64,000 nt of DNA from Punica granatum (lineage: Eukaryota; Streptophyta; Magnoliopsida; Myrtales; Lythraceae). Shown piece by piece: positions 63,844-64,000 of this stretch; position 1 is the first letter of the stretch; each line of letters begins with the position of its first letter. The stretch lies in assembly GCF_007655135.1 (NCBI RefSeq), contig NC_045131.1, forward strand, positions 5,146,001 to 5,210,000, written 5' to 3'. The position numbers and the translations under genes were made by a program. The notes beneath the pieces were generated by a model. That model searched no databases. It was not told the DNA's origin and saw only the letters and a program-made list of their open reading frames with translations.

Positions 63844-64000
63844 GTAAGTCGGCTACACTGTAGATTGTTCATGTTTAATGATCATACCATGTGACAAAGT
63901 CACCCTTTAGTGCAAGATTTTATTATTCTCCCTGGAGAAAACTCATCAACTGTATGAGAAAAGAGCTACTGCTCTTTAGAGATTTAAAGCAGACTATTCA

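Overview
This window is nuclear DNA from a flowering plant, most likely a eudicot. Genes have many exons with GT-AG introns, intergenic DNA is AT-rich and full of MITEs, SINEs and LTR elements, and every recognisable protein belongs to a plant family. I cannot fix the species. A rosid is plausible, and a Myrtales member such as pomegranate is only a guess.

Layout. At 0.6-4.8 kb (+) lies a plastid prephenate/aspartate aminotransferase gene of ten exons, with a Mutator-type MITE in its last intron. From 5.8 to 16.3 kb there is a tandem cluster of three intact two-domain B3 (REM/VRN1-like) genes (+), one decayed B3 relic, and a short acidic-protein gene (-) whose broken duplicate lies in the preceding repeat unit. 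At 17.3-19.2 kb (-) is a STOP1/STOP2-like C2H2 zinc-finger gene. From 20.5 to 26.2 kb is a transposon-dense block: a composite element in which two foldback MITEs enclose eight 156-bp satellite monomers, followed by a 3.8-kb LTR retrotransposon without pol that itself carries a nested 9-bp-TSD element. At 32.7-34.1 kb (-) is an R2R3-MYB gene of the MYB53/92/93 type, isolated by about 6 kb and 14 kb of gene-free DNA that holds SINEs, a foldback element and a TRIM retrotransposon.

From 48.6 kb genes are dense again: a mitochondrial-carrier-family gene (BT1-like, BTL3 type, +), a convergent ubiquitin protease gene UBP3/4 (-), plastid ribosomal protein L29 (+), a decayed NIK/SERK-type receptor kinase relic (-), and the first two exons of an NPH3/BTB family gene (DOT3-like, +) that runs off the right edge.

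The genes are individually regulated nuclear genes with no operon logic. Two serve the plastid (the aminotransferase for Phe/Tyr synthesis and RPL29), five are transcription factors (three B3, one C2H2, one MYB), and the others act in solute transport, deubiquitination and signalling. The most unusual structure is the 20545-22343 composite: its outer ends look like one pair of terminal inverted repeats with a near-perfect 9-bp target duplication, and its interior is an A-B-C higher-order satellite array.
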